Below are positions 39,996 through 48,044 of a DNA stretch of 64,000 nt, one piece after another. Location: positions 1,860,001 through 1,924,000 of the forward strand of contig OZ244838.1 of assembly GCA_965220695.1 (NCBI GenBank), read 5' to 3'. The stretch comes from UBA9620 sp965220695. Its GTDB lineage: Bacteria > Acidobacteriota > Vicinamibacteria > Vicinamibacterales > UBA8438. The position numbers and the translations under genes are program-made. Under the pieces are notes generated by a model. The model saw only the letters and a list, made by a program, of their open reading frames with translations. It had not been told where the DNA came from and made no database searches. Every line of letters begins with the position of its first letter. The stretch's first letter is position 1.

Positions 39996-41987
39996 ATGAC
40001 CGGACGACGTGGACGTCCACGCGTTCCCTCTCGACGCGCCGGCATCGGCGAGACAGCCCCGAGACCGTGGCGTCACCTCCCGATTGCCCTCCTCCTCATC
40101 GGAGCGGCTGCCGTCGGTCTGGCCGCGTTCGCGACGCGCGCCACGAGCATTCCTGAACGCGACGTCACCGGGCGTCCTATCCAGATGAACGCCGAGGGCT
40201 ACGTGTCGTCACGGACGTGCCAAGCCTGTCACCCCGCCGAGTATGCAAGCTGGTACGGCTCGTTCCATCGGACGATGACACAGGTCGCCACGCCCGAAAC
40301 CGTACGCGCCGATTTCGATGGTGTCCAGGTGGTCAACACCCACGGCCGGCCGATGACGCTCGAACGTGACGGTGACGACTTCTGGGCCGAGTTCGACGAT
40401 CCTGGCTGGGAGGGTCCGTCCGCCGAGCGCCCCCGGATCAGGCGACAGGTGGTGATGATCACCGGTTCGCATCATCAGAACATCTACTGGTACGCCACCG
40501 GGCATGACCGGGGACTGAACATTCTACCGGCGGCCTATCTCATCGCAGAGCAGCAATGGGCGCCGCGCAGCGCCGTCGTGCTGCATCCGCCTGGTCAATC
40601 CCTGGCGATGCTGAATGGCCACTGGAACGCCGTCTGCATCGCGTGTCACACGACCCTGGGCAAGACGGCGTTCGATACGCCGTTCCGATCAGCGCCGTTC
40701 GAATCGCAGGCGATCGACACGACGGTCACCGAGTTCGGCATCGCGTGCGAGTCCTGCCACGGCCCTGCGCAGGCGCATGTCGAGGCCAATCGGAACCCGC
40801 TCAGGCGGTACCAGCTTCATTTCGGCCAGACACAGGATCAGACCATCGTACTGCCGACCCGCCTCGACCCCCAGCGCTCGTCCCAAGTCTGCGGCCAGTG
40901 CCACAGCGTGTGGGAATTCTACGATCGCGCCGGTGAGCGCGCCGCCAATCGCGACGGACTGCCCTATCGGCCGGGTGACGAACTTCGGGACACGCGGTTC
41001 ATCGCCCAGCCATCGATCGACCGCGGCTCCCCGGAATTGCGAGCCTTCGTGGACAGTGATCCAGAGTTCGTGCGCGGATCGTTCTGGCCGGACGGCATGA
41101 TCCGGGTGTCGGGCCGCGAGTACAACGGACTCATCGACTCGCCCTGTTTTCGGCGCGGAACGACGCCGGAACGCACCATGAGTTGTTTTTCATGTCACAC
41201 GATGCATCAAGCACCTGATGACCCTCGTCCGATCGCCGAGTGGGCCGATACGCACCAGGTGGCCGCGGACCGGACTGGCAATGACGCCTGTCTCCAGTGC
41301 CATGAACAGATCGAAATCGATCTGACGGCGCATACCCGGCACGATGACGGCTCGTCCGGCAGCAGTTGCTACAACTGCCACATGCCGTACACAAGCTACG
41401 GTCTGCTCAAGACGATTCGAAGCCATACGATCAGCAGCCCCGATGCGGCCGAAACGATCGCCCACGGTCGGCCAAACGCGTGCAATCTGTGCCACCTGGA
41501 CAAGACGCTCGGTTGGACCGCCGACCGCCTGAACGCGTGGTACGGTACGCCGCTCCCAGCGCTGAGCGACGACGAGCAGCAGGTGGCGGCCGGGCTGCTG
41601 TGGATGCTGAAGGGCGACGCCGGACTGCGGGCAATCACTGCACAAAGCATGGGCTGGGGACCCGCCCGGACCGCGTCCGGTACGAGCTGGATGGTACCGC
41701 ACCTGGCGGAGGCGCTGGGGGATCCCTACGAGGCGGTGCGTTTCATCGCCGCGCGGTCTCTGCGCAGCCTGCCCGGATACGGCGACCTCGAGTTTGATTT
41801 CGTCGGACCGGAAGAGCAACGTATCGAGACCGCCGTACGCCTCCTGCGTGAATGGCGGAATGCTGCGGACGCACGTGAGCGGCGCGAACCGGAATTGTTG
41901 GTCGACTCAACCGGCGAATTGCGGGTCGATGCGATGCGAGCCCTGTTCGATCGGCGTGACCGGCGGCCACTGTTCCTGCGGGAGTGA
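39996..41987 (+). CDS. Eight-haem c-type cytochrome
   Basis: Exported multihaem cytochrome of 663 residues with an N-terminal membrane segment (about residues 27-47: LPIALLLIGAAAVGLAAFA). Eight CxxCH sites are present in order: CQACH, CIACH, CESCH, CGQCH, CFSCH, CLQCH, CYNCH and CNLCH. Scattered histidines (GSFHRTM, SHHQNIYWYATGHD) are possible distal ligands. The pattern fits the cytochrome c554/NrfA-related multihaem superfamily, but no nitrite-reductase CxxCK is seen. The C-terminal 120 residues are helical with HEAT-like LAEALGDPYEAVRFIAARSL. A four-helix membrane protein gene starts 15 bases later. An in-frame start at 39972 is also possible. Confidence 0.9.
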   Translation: MTGRRGRPRVPSRRAGIGETAPRPWRHLPIALLLIGAAAVGLAAFATRATSIPERDVTGRPIQMNAEGYVSSRTCQACHPAEYASWYGSFHRTMTQVATPETVRADFDGVQVVNTHGRPMTLERDGDDFWAEFDDPGWEGPSAERPRIRRQVVMITGSHHQNIYWYATGHDRGLNILPAAYLIAEQQWAPRSAVVLHPPGQSLAMLNGHWNAVCIACHTTLGKTAFDTPFRSAPFESQAIDTTVTEFGIACESCHGPAQAHVEANRNPLRRYQLHFGQTQDQTIVLPTRLDPQRSSQVCGQCHSVWEFYDRAGERAANRDGLPYRPGDELRDTRFIAQPSIDRGSPELRAFVDSDPEFVRGSFWPDGMIRVSGREYNGLIDSPCFRRGTTPERTMSCFSCHTMHQAPDDPRPIAEWADTHQVAADRTGNDACLQCHEQIEIDLTAHTRHDDGSSGSSCYNCHMPYTSYGLLKTIRSHTISSPDAAETIAHGRPNACNLCHLDKTLGWTADRLNAWYGTPLPALSDDEQQVAAGLLWMLKGDAGLRAITAQSMGWGPARTASGTSWMVPHLAEALGDPYEAVRFIAARSLRSLPGYGDLEFDFVGPEEQRIETAVRLLREWRNAADARERREPELLVDSTGELRVDAMRALFDRRDRRPLFLRE

Positions 41988-42002
41988 CGGGATGACGCCT
42001 CG

Positions 42003-42458
42003 ATGAACTACACCCGACGCCATCTGCGATTTGGCTGGTGGTCGCTGTTCGGTTTTCTTCTGTTGGGCCTGACGCTCGAGCTGCTGCACGGCTTCAAGGC
42101 CGGGTTCTATCTCGACGTCTCCAACGAGACCCGGCGTCTCATGTGGACCCTCGCGCACGCGCACGGAGCGCTGCTCGGTCTGGTCCACATCGCCTTCGGA
42201 TGCTGTCTGCCGCGCTGCACGCGATTCGCGGCGTTGTCGAAGACGCGCGCGTCGTGGTGCCTTATTGGTGCAAGCGTGCTGCTGCCGGGCGGATTCTTCA
42301 CGGGCGGCATAAAGATCTACGATGGAGATCCCGGTCCCGGCATCCTGCTGGCGCCGGTCGGCGCCGCTTGTCTGATGATCGCGGTGTTTCTCATGGCGCG
42401 CGCGGCCGCCTCGGTCGAGGCGACAGACGCCGCGGGTGGGAAGACCGGCCGCCGCTAG
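42003..42458 (+). CDS. Four-helix inner-membrane protein, partner of the multihaem cytochrome
   Basis: Protein of 151 residues with four predicted spans: WWSLFGFLLLGLTLELLHGF, LMWTLAHAHGALLGLVHIAFG, SWCLIGASVLLPGGFFTGG and PGILLAPVGAACLMIAVFLM. The His cluster (AHAHG) in helix two and conserved-looking GIKIYDGDPGPG loop are notable and could bind haem or quinone; this is inference. It follows the eight-haem cytochrome gene by 15 bases, so it may connect that protein to the quinone pool. No family is recognised. Confidence 0.72.
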   Translation: MNYTRRHLRFGWWSLFGFLLLGLTLELLHGFKAGFYLDVSNETRRLMWTLAHAHGALLGLVHIAFGCCLPRCTRFAALSKTRASWCLIGASVLLPGGFFTGGIKIYDGDPGPGILLAPVGAACLMIAVFLMARAAASVEATDAAGGKTGRR

Positions 42459-42487
42459 CCGCGCCGCCGGCGTGTTCGGCTACTTCG

Positions 42488-42501
42488 CCACGGGCTGCTA
42501 G
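42488..42501 (-). repeat. Single-arm copy of TAGCAGCCCGTGG element
   Basis: Exact match to the arm at 5562-5577 over 14 bases. Its TAG (42498-42500) is the stop codon of the hypothetical secreted protein gene. Confidence 0.8.
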
Positions 42502-43478
42502 CGGGTGACGGTGATGCTGACGTTTCCGTGCGAGATGAGCATGGCGTCGCTGGCAAAGGCCCGCAACGTGTAGACGCCCGGCTCTTCGAACGTGACGGTG
42601 GTCTCGAACGTACCCGAGGTCCAACCGTCACCCTCCATTCCTTCCTCCCACTTCTGATACCCGTCGGGCTCGAACTCCGCGTCCGCGGGACCGCGAAACA
42701 CGCGCCAGAGCAGTGCCAGATTGTTCCGCGGGGGGTTCGGCTTCGAGTACTGCGGGATATTGTCCGGAATCGCCGGCGCGTCGTCCGGCGGCACCAGCGA
42801 AGGATCGCGGCGCCGGCGCGGCGCGTCCGGATCCCGCTCAGGCACCGGATTCGGCAATTCGTCGTCGGTCACCCGCGCCGTCAACGTCACCGGTTGTCCG
42901 ACCGCGACGGACGAAAGACTCGCCTCCACGGTCACGCTCGGCCAGCCGTTGACGTAGAGCTCGTCGACATCCCGTCCGAAGCCGGTGCGATTGTTGGACG
43001 TGATCGTGTTGACGTCGATCTCCCACTCGGCCTGCAACCAGCCATACGCGTACTGGGTGCTCCCGTGGGTCGTCAGTTCCCACACCAGTTCACCATCCCG
43101 TGGAAAGGCGGCCGGTACGATCACCTCGAACTGATACCGGTTCGTGCGCGGATAGAAATAGGTGGGCTGTCCGCGGTCTGGTGCTCCCGGCGAGAAGAAA
43201 TTGTCCTCCCCCACCGGCACGTTCGGGCGTTCGTCGTAGTTCCGATTCAGATAGCCGAAATGAAACCGGTAGCTGCCGTCGTCGTTGCGTGTCCAGCCTT
43301 CGAAGATGGGTTGGATGTCCTGCCCCGAATTGAAGCGCTGCTGCGGTTGCGTCACGACCGGCACGTCGCGGCGATTGATCTGTGCCGCCGCGCCAGCGGC
43401 CCCACCAAGCAGCAGCACCACCACGCCAGCGGCGAGCATCGCCACCAGTTTCTGCTCACCGAGAGACCGCATAGTCAA
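42498..43478 (-). CDS. Secreted protein of unknown function
   Basis: Exported protein of 326 residues; N-terminal signal about 10-33 (LVAMLAAGVVVLLLGGAAGAA). The rest is beta-rich: VTQPQQRFNSGQDIQPIFEGW, DDGSYRFHFGYLNRNYDERP, NRYQFEVIVPAAFP, and a C-terminal Ig-like domain (FETTVTFEEPGVYTLRAFASD). A Pro/Arg/Asp-rich linker with DPDAPRRRRDPS lies near 220. No enzyme motif. It is downstream of the cytochrome/monooxygenase-like fusion on the same strand but separated from it by a strong terminator, so it likely has its own promoter. It ends at the dispersed repeat. Confidence 0.75.
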   Translation of the reverse strand: MTMRSLGEQKLVAMLAAGVVVLLLGGAAGAAAQINRRDVPVVTQPQQRFNSGQDIQPIFEGWTRNDDGSYRFHFGYLNRNYDERPNVPVGEDNFFSPGAPDRGQPTYFYPRTNRYQFEVIVPAAFPRDGELVWELTTHGSTQYAYGWLQAEWEIDVNTITSNNRTGFGRDVDELYVNGWPSVTVEASLSSVAVGQPVTLTARVTDDELPNPVPERDPDAPRRRRDPSLVPPDDAPAIPDNIPQYSKPNPPRNNLALLWRVFRGPADAEFEPDGYQKWEEGMEGDGWTSGTFETTVTFEEPGVYTLRAFASDAMLISHGNVSITVTR

Positions 43479-43539
43479 CTTCGGTATCCCCTTCCCATCC
43501 GGAAAGCACGCAGCCAGACGCCACTGGCTACCCCCTGTG

Positions 43540-43580
43540 AAAAACCCTCTGCGGAAACCGTCCCGGTTCCCGCAGAGGGT
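43540..43580 (-). terminator. Strong intrinsic terminator after the cytochrome-monooxygenase gene
   Basis: Read on the minus strand, a 17-base stem (43580-43564 with 43560-43544, one mismatch, 3-base loop) is followed at once by five T (43544-43540). It lies 40 bases after the stop of the gene at 43621-44883. Confidence 0.88.
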
Positions 43581-43620
43581 GTGTCGTGCGCTACAACCGC
43601 CGCACCGGAACCATCAACGC

Positions 43621-44883
43621 TCAGTCGTTGTCCGCTTTCCGAGCCTCGATCTCGGCCGCGTACTCCTCGTCGGACAGATCGTGCCAACTGATCCAGGCAA
43701 ACGCCATCTCATCGACCGTCCGGCTGCCGCCGCCCGTCCAGTTCTTCGGGTCGTGATTGCCCCGATTGGCGCCGGTATTGTCGTGATAGCTGATGACGTG
43801 CAACGTCGTGCCGGCCGGATACACCGGAGTCACGTCGTTCTCGTAGTTGTAGACGATGTGCCAGTTGAAATCGAAGTTCGCGCAGTTCACCATTTCGGTG
43901 GAGCCGTTCGGATAGATCAGCTCCAGGCACTGCCGGGTGCCGAGGAAGTGCATGTGCGGCTGGAATCCGGTCAACCGACCCGGCAGATACATCTTCTGAT
44001 AGCCGTCGTGCCGCGTCACCTGCCCGGCGGGAATGTCGAGTTCGCCCGCCCGACCGAGTTGCCGCGAATACAGGATGTGTTCAGGCTCGTAGTCGTCCGG
44101 ATACAGGACAAGACCCAACTCCGTCTGGTCAGTCACTTCTTCCCCGACCGAATGGTAGTGGAAGCTGAACCGCACCCGCGAGTCACCCGAGAACAAGCGC
44201 CCGGTCCCGTCGGGATAGACGTCGGCGTTCTTGCCAACGGCGTACTCATTGAGGAACGCATCCCCCGAGCTGTCGTTGAGCGGCGCGTCCTGGTCGGTGA
44301 CCGCATAGGTCAGGGCATGATGCACGACGCGGAGGTCGCCGGCCCTGGTCTGGAGCGCCTTGATATAGCGATCGTCGGCGATTCCCGATGGCACGATGTA
44401 GTCGCCCCACCAGTCACCCGCCTCGGCCGGCACGGTGTGCGGCGGCGAAGTGACGATGACGTCCGGCTCAATTGTCCAGGCGCCGAACTGCGGGAATTCG
44501 ACTGGCGAAGGCGCATCCTCGGGATTGCCCCTGGGCGCACCGTTGGCCACCCAGGCACTGATCGTCGCGATTTCATCGTTGCTCAGCGACCGGTCGTTCT
44601 TGAACCCCTGAATGCCGACCTTCGAATCGATGTGCCAGGGGGGCATCTCCCGCGCCTCGACCTTGGTTCGGATCGATCTGGCCCAGGGCCTGGCCTCCTG
44701 ATAGCTCATCAGCGACATCGGCGCCATGTTGTTCGGCCGGTGACAGACTTGGCACGACCGCTGGAAGATCGGCTCGATATCCTTGTGAAACGTCGGGTTG
44801 TCCGGCACCTCGGCTGCAGCCGGCGCAGGAACCGTGAACGCCGCAACCGCCAGAAGCAGCATGGCAAGTCTGGCGTGTTTCAT
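43621..44883 (-). CDS. Cytochrome c fused to a copper type II monooxygenase-like domain, exported
   Basis: Exported protein of 420 residues (signal 1-24). The N-terminal cytochrome c domain has CQVCH at 44-48 and Met residues in NNMAPMSLMSY as possible axial ligand. The C-terminal part (about 145-400) resembles the copper type II ascorbate-dependent monooxygenase fold of PHM/DBM: a His pair in RVVHHALTY, HYH in FSFHYHSVGEE, and HMH in GFQPHMHFLGTRQ, the last like the HxHxLG motif of that family. The haem could supply electrons in place of ascorbate; this is inference. The gene is followed by an intrinsic terminator. Confidence 0.82.
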   Translation of the reverse strand: MKHARLAMLLLAVAAFTVPAPAAAEVPDNPTFHKDIEPIFQRSCQVCHRPNNMAPMSLMSYQEARPWARSIRTKVEAREMPPWHIDSKVGIQGFKNDRSLSNDEIATISAWVANGAPRGNPEDAPSPVEFPQFGAWTIEPDVIVTSPPHTVPAEAGDWWGDYIVPSGIADDRYIKALQTRAGDLRVVHHALTYAVTDQDAPLNDSSGDAFLNEYAVGKNADVYPDGTGRLFSGDSRVRFSFHYHSVGEEVTDQTELGLVLYPDDYEPEHILYSRQLGRAGELDIPAGQVTRHDGYQKMYLPGRLTGFQPHMHFLGTRQCLELIYPNGSTEMVNCANFDFNWHIVYNYENDVTPVYPAGTTLHVISYHDNTGANRGNHDPKNWTGGGSRTVDEMAFAWISWHDLSDEEYAAEIEARKADND

Positions 44884-45202
44884 TCCATCACCTCCAGAAC
44901 ATCATTGAACGCAGGGTGCTCAAGATAGACAGGCACCCACCGTTGACACGGGTACCTTAACTGGAATCACTCCGGTTGTCCATACTGCGTATCGCGCCAT
45001 GGTAGATGTTACCGAGCCAGATATCGTCGCGCCAAAACCTGGGTTACCCATCAGTGGAGTGTTGGGATGGGAGGGATCCACGTGGGACCACAGGCACGGC
45101 GAGAGCATCTGGCGCGCGGTGGCCGCCGCGGCCAATGTGGTACGATTGGCGCTCCGTGACGCCTATCGCGTCAGCAGCGGCCCTGTCATCGCCAGCACCC
45201 GT
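44884..45202. other. Gene-free 319-bp divergent gap
   Basis: Lies between the cytochrome-monooxygenase gene (-) and pntAA (+) and should contain both promoters. A TTGACA hexamer is at 44943-44948 on the plus strand, but no matching -10 box was found at normal spacing. The pntAA frame stays open leftwards to 44999, but the PntA family start fits 45203. Nothing else is recognised. Confidence 0.5.
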
Positions 45203-46354
45203 ATGACCGTCGGCATTCCCGCAGAGACCTTTCCAGGCGAACGTCGCGTCGCCACGATTCCGGCCGTCGTACGGACGTTGACGAAAGCGGGGGTCGAGGT
45301 CGTCGTGGAGCGCGGCGCCGGGGTCGCAGCCGGGTTTCCCGACGACGCCTATGCAGAGGCAGGCTCGCGCATGGCCGCGGACCGGGTGCAACTCTTCGCG
45401 GACGCCGACGTAGTTTTGCAGGTACGGGCCCTCGGCGCAAATCCGGTCGCCGGCCGGGACGACCTCGACCGGCTGCGTGTTGGACAGACTGTCATCGGAT
45501 TCTCGGAGCCGCTGGGTGAACCGGAGTCCGCCCGCGACCTGGCCGTCCGTGGCGTGTCCGCGTTCTCGATAGAGCTCATTCCCAGAATCACGAGGGCGCA
45601 AGGCATGGACGCGCTGTCCTCGATGGCCACCATCGCCGGATACAAGGCGGTGTTGCTGGCGGCCGGAACCCTGCCCCGAATGTTCCCCATGCTGATGACC
45701 GCGGCCGGCACCATCGCCCCGGCGCGCGTGTTCGTGGTCGGAGCGGGGGTCGCCGGCCTGCAGGCGATCGCGACCGCCCGCCGGCTCGGCGCCAAGGTCG
45801 AAGCGTACGACGTACGCCCCGCGGTGAAGGAGCAGGTCGAAAGCCTGGGCGCCACGTTCGTGGACCTGCCGCTCGATACCGCCGGATCCGAAGACACGGG
45901 CGGCTACGCCAAGGTGCAGGACGACGCGTTCTACCAGCGGCAGCGCGAAATGATGCAACGGGCCGTCGCCGGCAGCGACATCGTGATCACCACCGCGTTG
46001 ATCCCGGGGCGCCCCGCGCCGGTGCTGGTCACCGGCGAGATGGTGGCCGGCATGGCGCCCGGGTCCGTGGTCGTCGATCTCGCGGCGGAGCGCGGCGGGA
46101 ACGTGGAACCGTCCGCGCCGGACCAGGTCGTGGTCGTCCACGGCGTGACGGTGCTCGGCCCGACCAATCTGCCGTCGACCGTGCCCTATCACGCCAGCCA
46201 GATGTATGCGAAGAACCTGTCGACCCTGCTGCTGCATCTGATCGCCGACGGCAGACTGCAACTCGACCTGGAGGACGAAATCACCCGCGGCACACTCGTG
46301 TCGCACGACGGCGAGGTGGTGCACCCCCGCGTCCGGGCGTTGCTCGCGACCTGA
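45203..46354 (+). CDS. pntAA: NAD(P) transhydrogenase alpha subunit, NAD-binding part
   Basis: Soluble NAD(H)-binding domain I of proton-translocating transhydrogenase, which drives NADPH formation with the proton gradient. The protein of 383 residues starts MTVGIPAET-like, like other PntAA proteins, so the ATG at 45203 is used. Features are the alanine-dehydrogenase-like N-terminus (FPGERRVATIPAVV), the RTRITRAQGMDALSSMATIAGYKAV region, the NAD site VVGAGVAGLQAIATARRLGA and the mobile loop near AYDVRPAVKEQVESLG. The alpha subunit is split, as in many bacteria; the membrane part is the next gene, 9 bases downstream. Confidence 0.95.
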   Translation: MTVGIPAETFPGERRVATIPAVVRTLTKAGVEVVVERGAGVAAGFPDDAYAEAGSRMAADRVQLFADADVVLQVRALGANPVAGRDDLDRLRVGQTVIGFSEPLGEPESARDLAVRGVSAFSIELIPRITRAQGMDALSSMATIAGYKAVLLAAGTLPRMFPMLMTAAGTIAPARVFVVGAGVAGLQAIATARRLGAKVEAYDVRPAVKEQVESLGATFVDLPLDTAGSEDTGGYAKVQDDAFYQRQREMMQRAVAGSDIVITTALIPGRPAPVLVTGEMVAGMAPGSVVVDLAAERGGNVEPSAPDQVVVVHGVTVLGPTNLPSTVPYHASQMYAKNLSTLLLHLIADGRLQLDLEDEITRGTLVSHDGEVVHPRVRALLAT

Positions 46355-46363
46355 GGCTCTGTT

Positions 46364-46642
46364 ATGGATTCGCTGCTTCCATTGCTGACGATTTTCATGC
46401 TCGCCGTGTTCGTCGGCTTCGAGATCATCACGAAGGTGCCGCCGCTGCTGCACACGCCGCTCATGTCGGGCAGCAACGCCATATCGGGCATCACCATCAT
46501 CGGTGCGCTGTTGGCGGTCGCCACCGAGGGCCGCCTGGGCACTATCCTCGGGCTGATCGCGTTGGTGTTCGCCACGATCAACGTCGTCGGCGGATTCCTC
46601 GTCACCCATCGCATGGTGGGGATGTTCAAGAAGAAGGACTAG
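46364..46642 (+). CDS. pntAB: NAD(P) transhydrogenase alpha subunit, membrane part
   Basis: Small membrane subunit of 92 residues with three spans: LLPLLTIFMLAVFVGFEII, NAISGITIIGALLAVA and TILGLIALVFATINVVGGFL. The KVPPLLHTPLMSGSNAISG stretch is the typical conserved segment of PntAB. Length agrees with the family. It sits between pntAA and pntB; only a few bases separate it from the latter. Confidence 0.95.
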   Translation: MDSLLPLLTIFMLAVFVGFEIITKVPPLLHTPLMSGSNAISGITIIGALLAVATEGRLGTILGLIALVFATINVVGGFLVTHRMVGMFKKKD

Positions 46643-46646
46643 AGCC

Positions 46647-48044
46647 CTGACCGCCGCCTTCATCGACCTGACGTACCTGCTCGCGTCGGTCCTCTTCATC
46701 TTCGGCATCAAGGGGCTGACACATCCGCGGACCGCCGTGCGCGGCAATCTGCTCGGCGCGACCGGCATGCTGCTCGCCGTGGTCGCGACGCTGGCCGACC
46801 GTCAGGTCTTCGGCAGCGGGCCGCAAGCGCTGGGGTTCATCCTGGCCGGAGTACTGCTGGGGTCCGTTATTGGCGTGACGCTGGCTCTACGCATCCAGAT
46901 GACGGCGATGCCCCAGATGGTGGCATTGCTGAACGCGTTCGGCGGGGGCGCGTCGGCGCTCATCGCCGGCGCCGTGCTGGCCCAGTCGGGTGACTCGCCC
47001 ACCCAGACCGCCGTGGCCACGGTGGCGTCCGGCATCATCGGGTCCGTGACGTTCTGGGGGAGTCTGGTCGCCTTCGACAAGTTGCAGGGCGTGATGCTGC
47101 CTGATCACCCGGTGCACTTTCCGGCGCAGCAGGTGGTGAACACCGGGTTGGCGCTGGCCGCCCTGGGATTCGGCGCCTGGGTCGTGGCCGACCCGGGTCA
47201 GTTGAGCGCGTACGGCTGGCTCGTCGCCGCTGCCTCCGTGCTCGGCATCCTGTTGACGATTCCGATCGGCGGAGCCGACATGCCGGTGGCCATCGCCCTG
47301 CTCAACTCCTACTCCGGTCTGGCGGCGGCGTCGACCGGCTTCGTCCTGAACAACGACATCCTGATCATCACCGGCTCACTGGTCGGCGCCTCCGGGCTCA
47401 TTCTCACCCGCATCATGTGCCGCGCAATGAACCGGTCGCTGATGAACGTGCTCATGGGCGCTATCGGACCGGCGGGCGGCGTGACGGCCGCCGCAGACGA
47501 CGTCTACGCGGGACGGATCAAGAGCGCCTCGCCGGACGAGGTCGCGATGCTGTTCGATGGGGCGCGCCGGGTCGTCGTCGTACCTGGCTACGGCATGGCG
47601 GTTGCCCAGGCGCAACATCAGGTTCGTGATCTTGCCAGCTTGCTCGAGTCGAAGGGCACCGAGGTCGAGTTCGCGATTCATCCGGTGGCGGGCCGTATGC
47701 CGGGCCACATGAACGTGCTGCTCGCCGAGGCGGATGTCGACTACGACAAGTTGCGCGAGATGGACGACATCAATCCGTCGTTCGAGCAGACCGACGTCAC
47801 CCTCGTCATCGGTGCGAACGACATCGTCAACCCGGTCGCACAGACCGACCCGTCCAGCCCGATTGCCGGCATGCCGATCCTCGAGGTCGCCAAGTCTCGC
47901 ACGGTCGTCGTGGTCAAACGGAGTCTCTCGCCCGGTTTCGCGGGTATCCCCAATCCGCTGTTCGCCGCGGACAACACGCTGATGCTGTTCGCGGACGGAA
48001 AACAGGCGGTGCTCGATCTCATCGCCGCGATCAAGGAGTGGTAG
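46647..48044 (+). CDS. pntB: NAD(P) transhydrogenase beta subunit
   Basis: Membrane and NADP-binding subunit, 465 residues if started at a CTG at 46647. The first standard start in frame (GTG at 46737) would remove the first 30 residues, including LTYLLASVLFIFGIKGLTHP, which belong to the first membrane helix and match the usual PntB N-terminus. AAGG lies about nine bases before the CTG. Later features are many membrane helices, the TAFGGGASAL-like segment, and the C-terminal Rossmann domain III with VVVPGYGMAVAQAQHQV and VIGANDIVNP (NADP site). A sequence error or rare start codon are the two explanations. Confidence 0.92.
   Translation: MTAAFIDLTYLLASVLFIFGIKGLTHPRTAVRGNLLGATGMLLAVVATLADRQVFGSGPQALGFILAGVLLGSVIGVTLALRIQMTAMPQMVALLNAFGGGASALIAGAVLAQSGDSPTQTAVATVASGIIGSVTFWGSLVAFDKLQGVMLPDHPVHFPAQQVVNTGLALAALGFGAWVVADPGQLSAYGWLVAAASVLGILLTIPIGGADMPVAIALLNSYSGLAAASTGFVLNNDILIITGSLVGASGLILTRIMCRAMNRSLMNVLMGAIGPAGGVTAAADDVYAGRIKSASPDEVAMLFDGARRVVVVPGYGMAVAQAQHQVRDLASLLESKGTEVEFAIHPVAGRMPGHMNVLLAEADVDYDKLREMDDINPSFEQTDVTLVIGANDIVNPVAQTDPSSPIAGMPILEVAKSRTVVVVKRSLSPGFAGIPNPLFAADNTLMLFADGKQAVLDLIAAIKEW

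Noticed and set aside
44943..44948. TTGACA hexamer upstream of pntAA as promoter
   Set aside because: No acceptable -10 hexamer lies 16-18 bases downstream, so it is only noted, not called.
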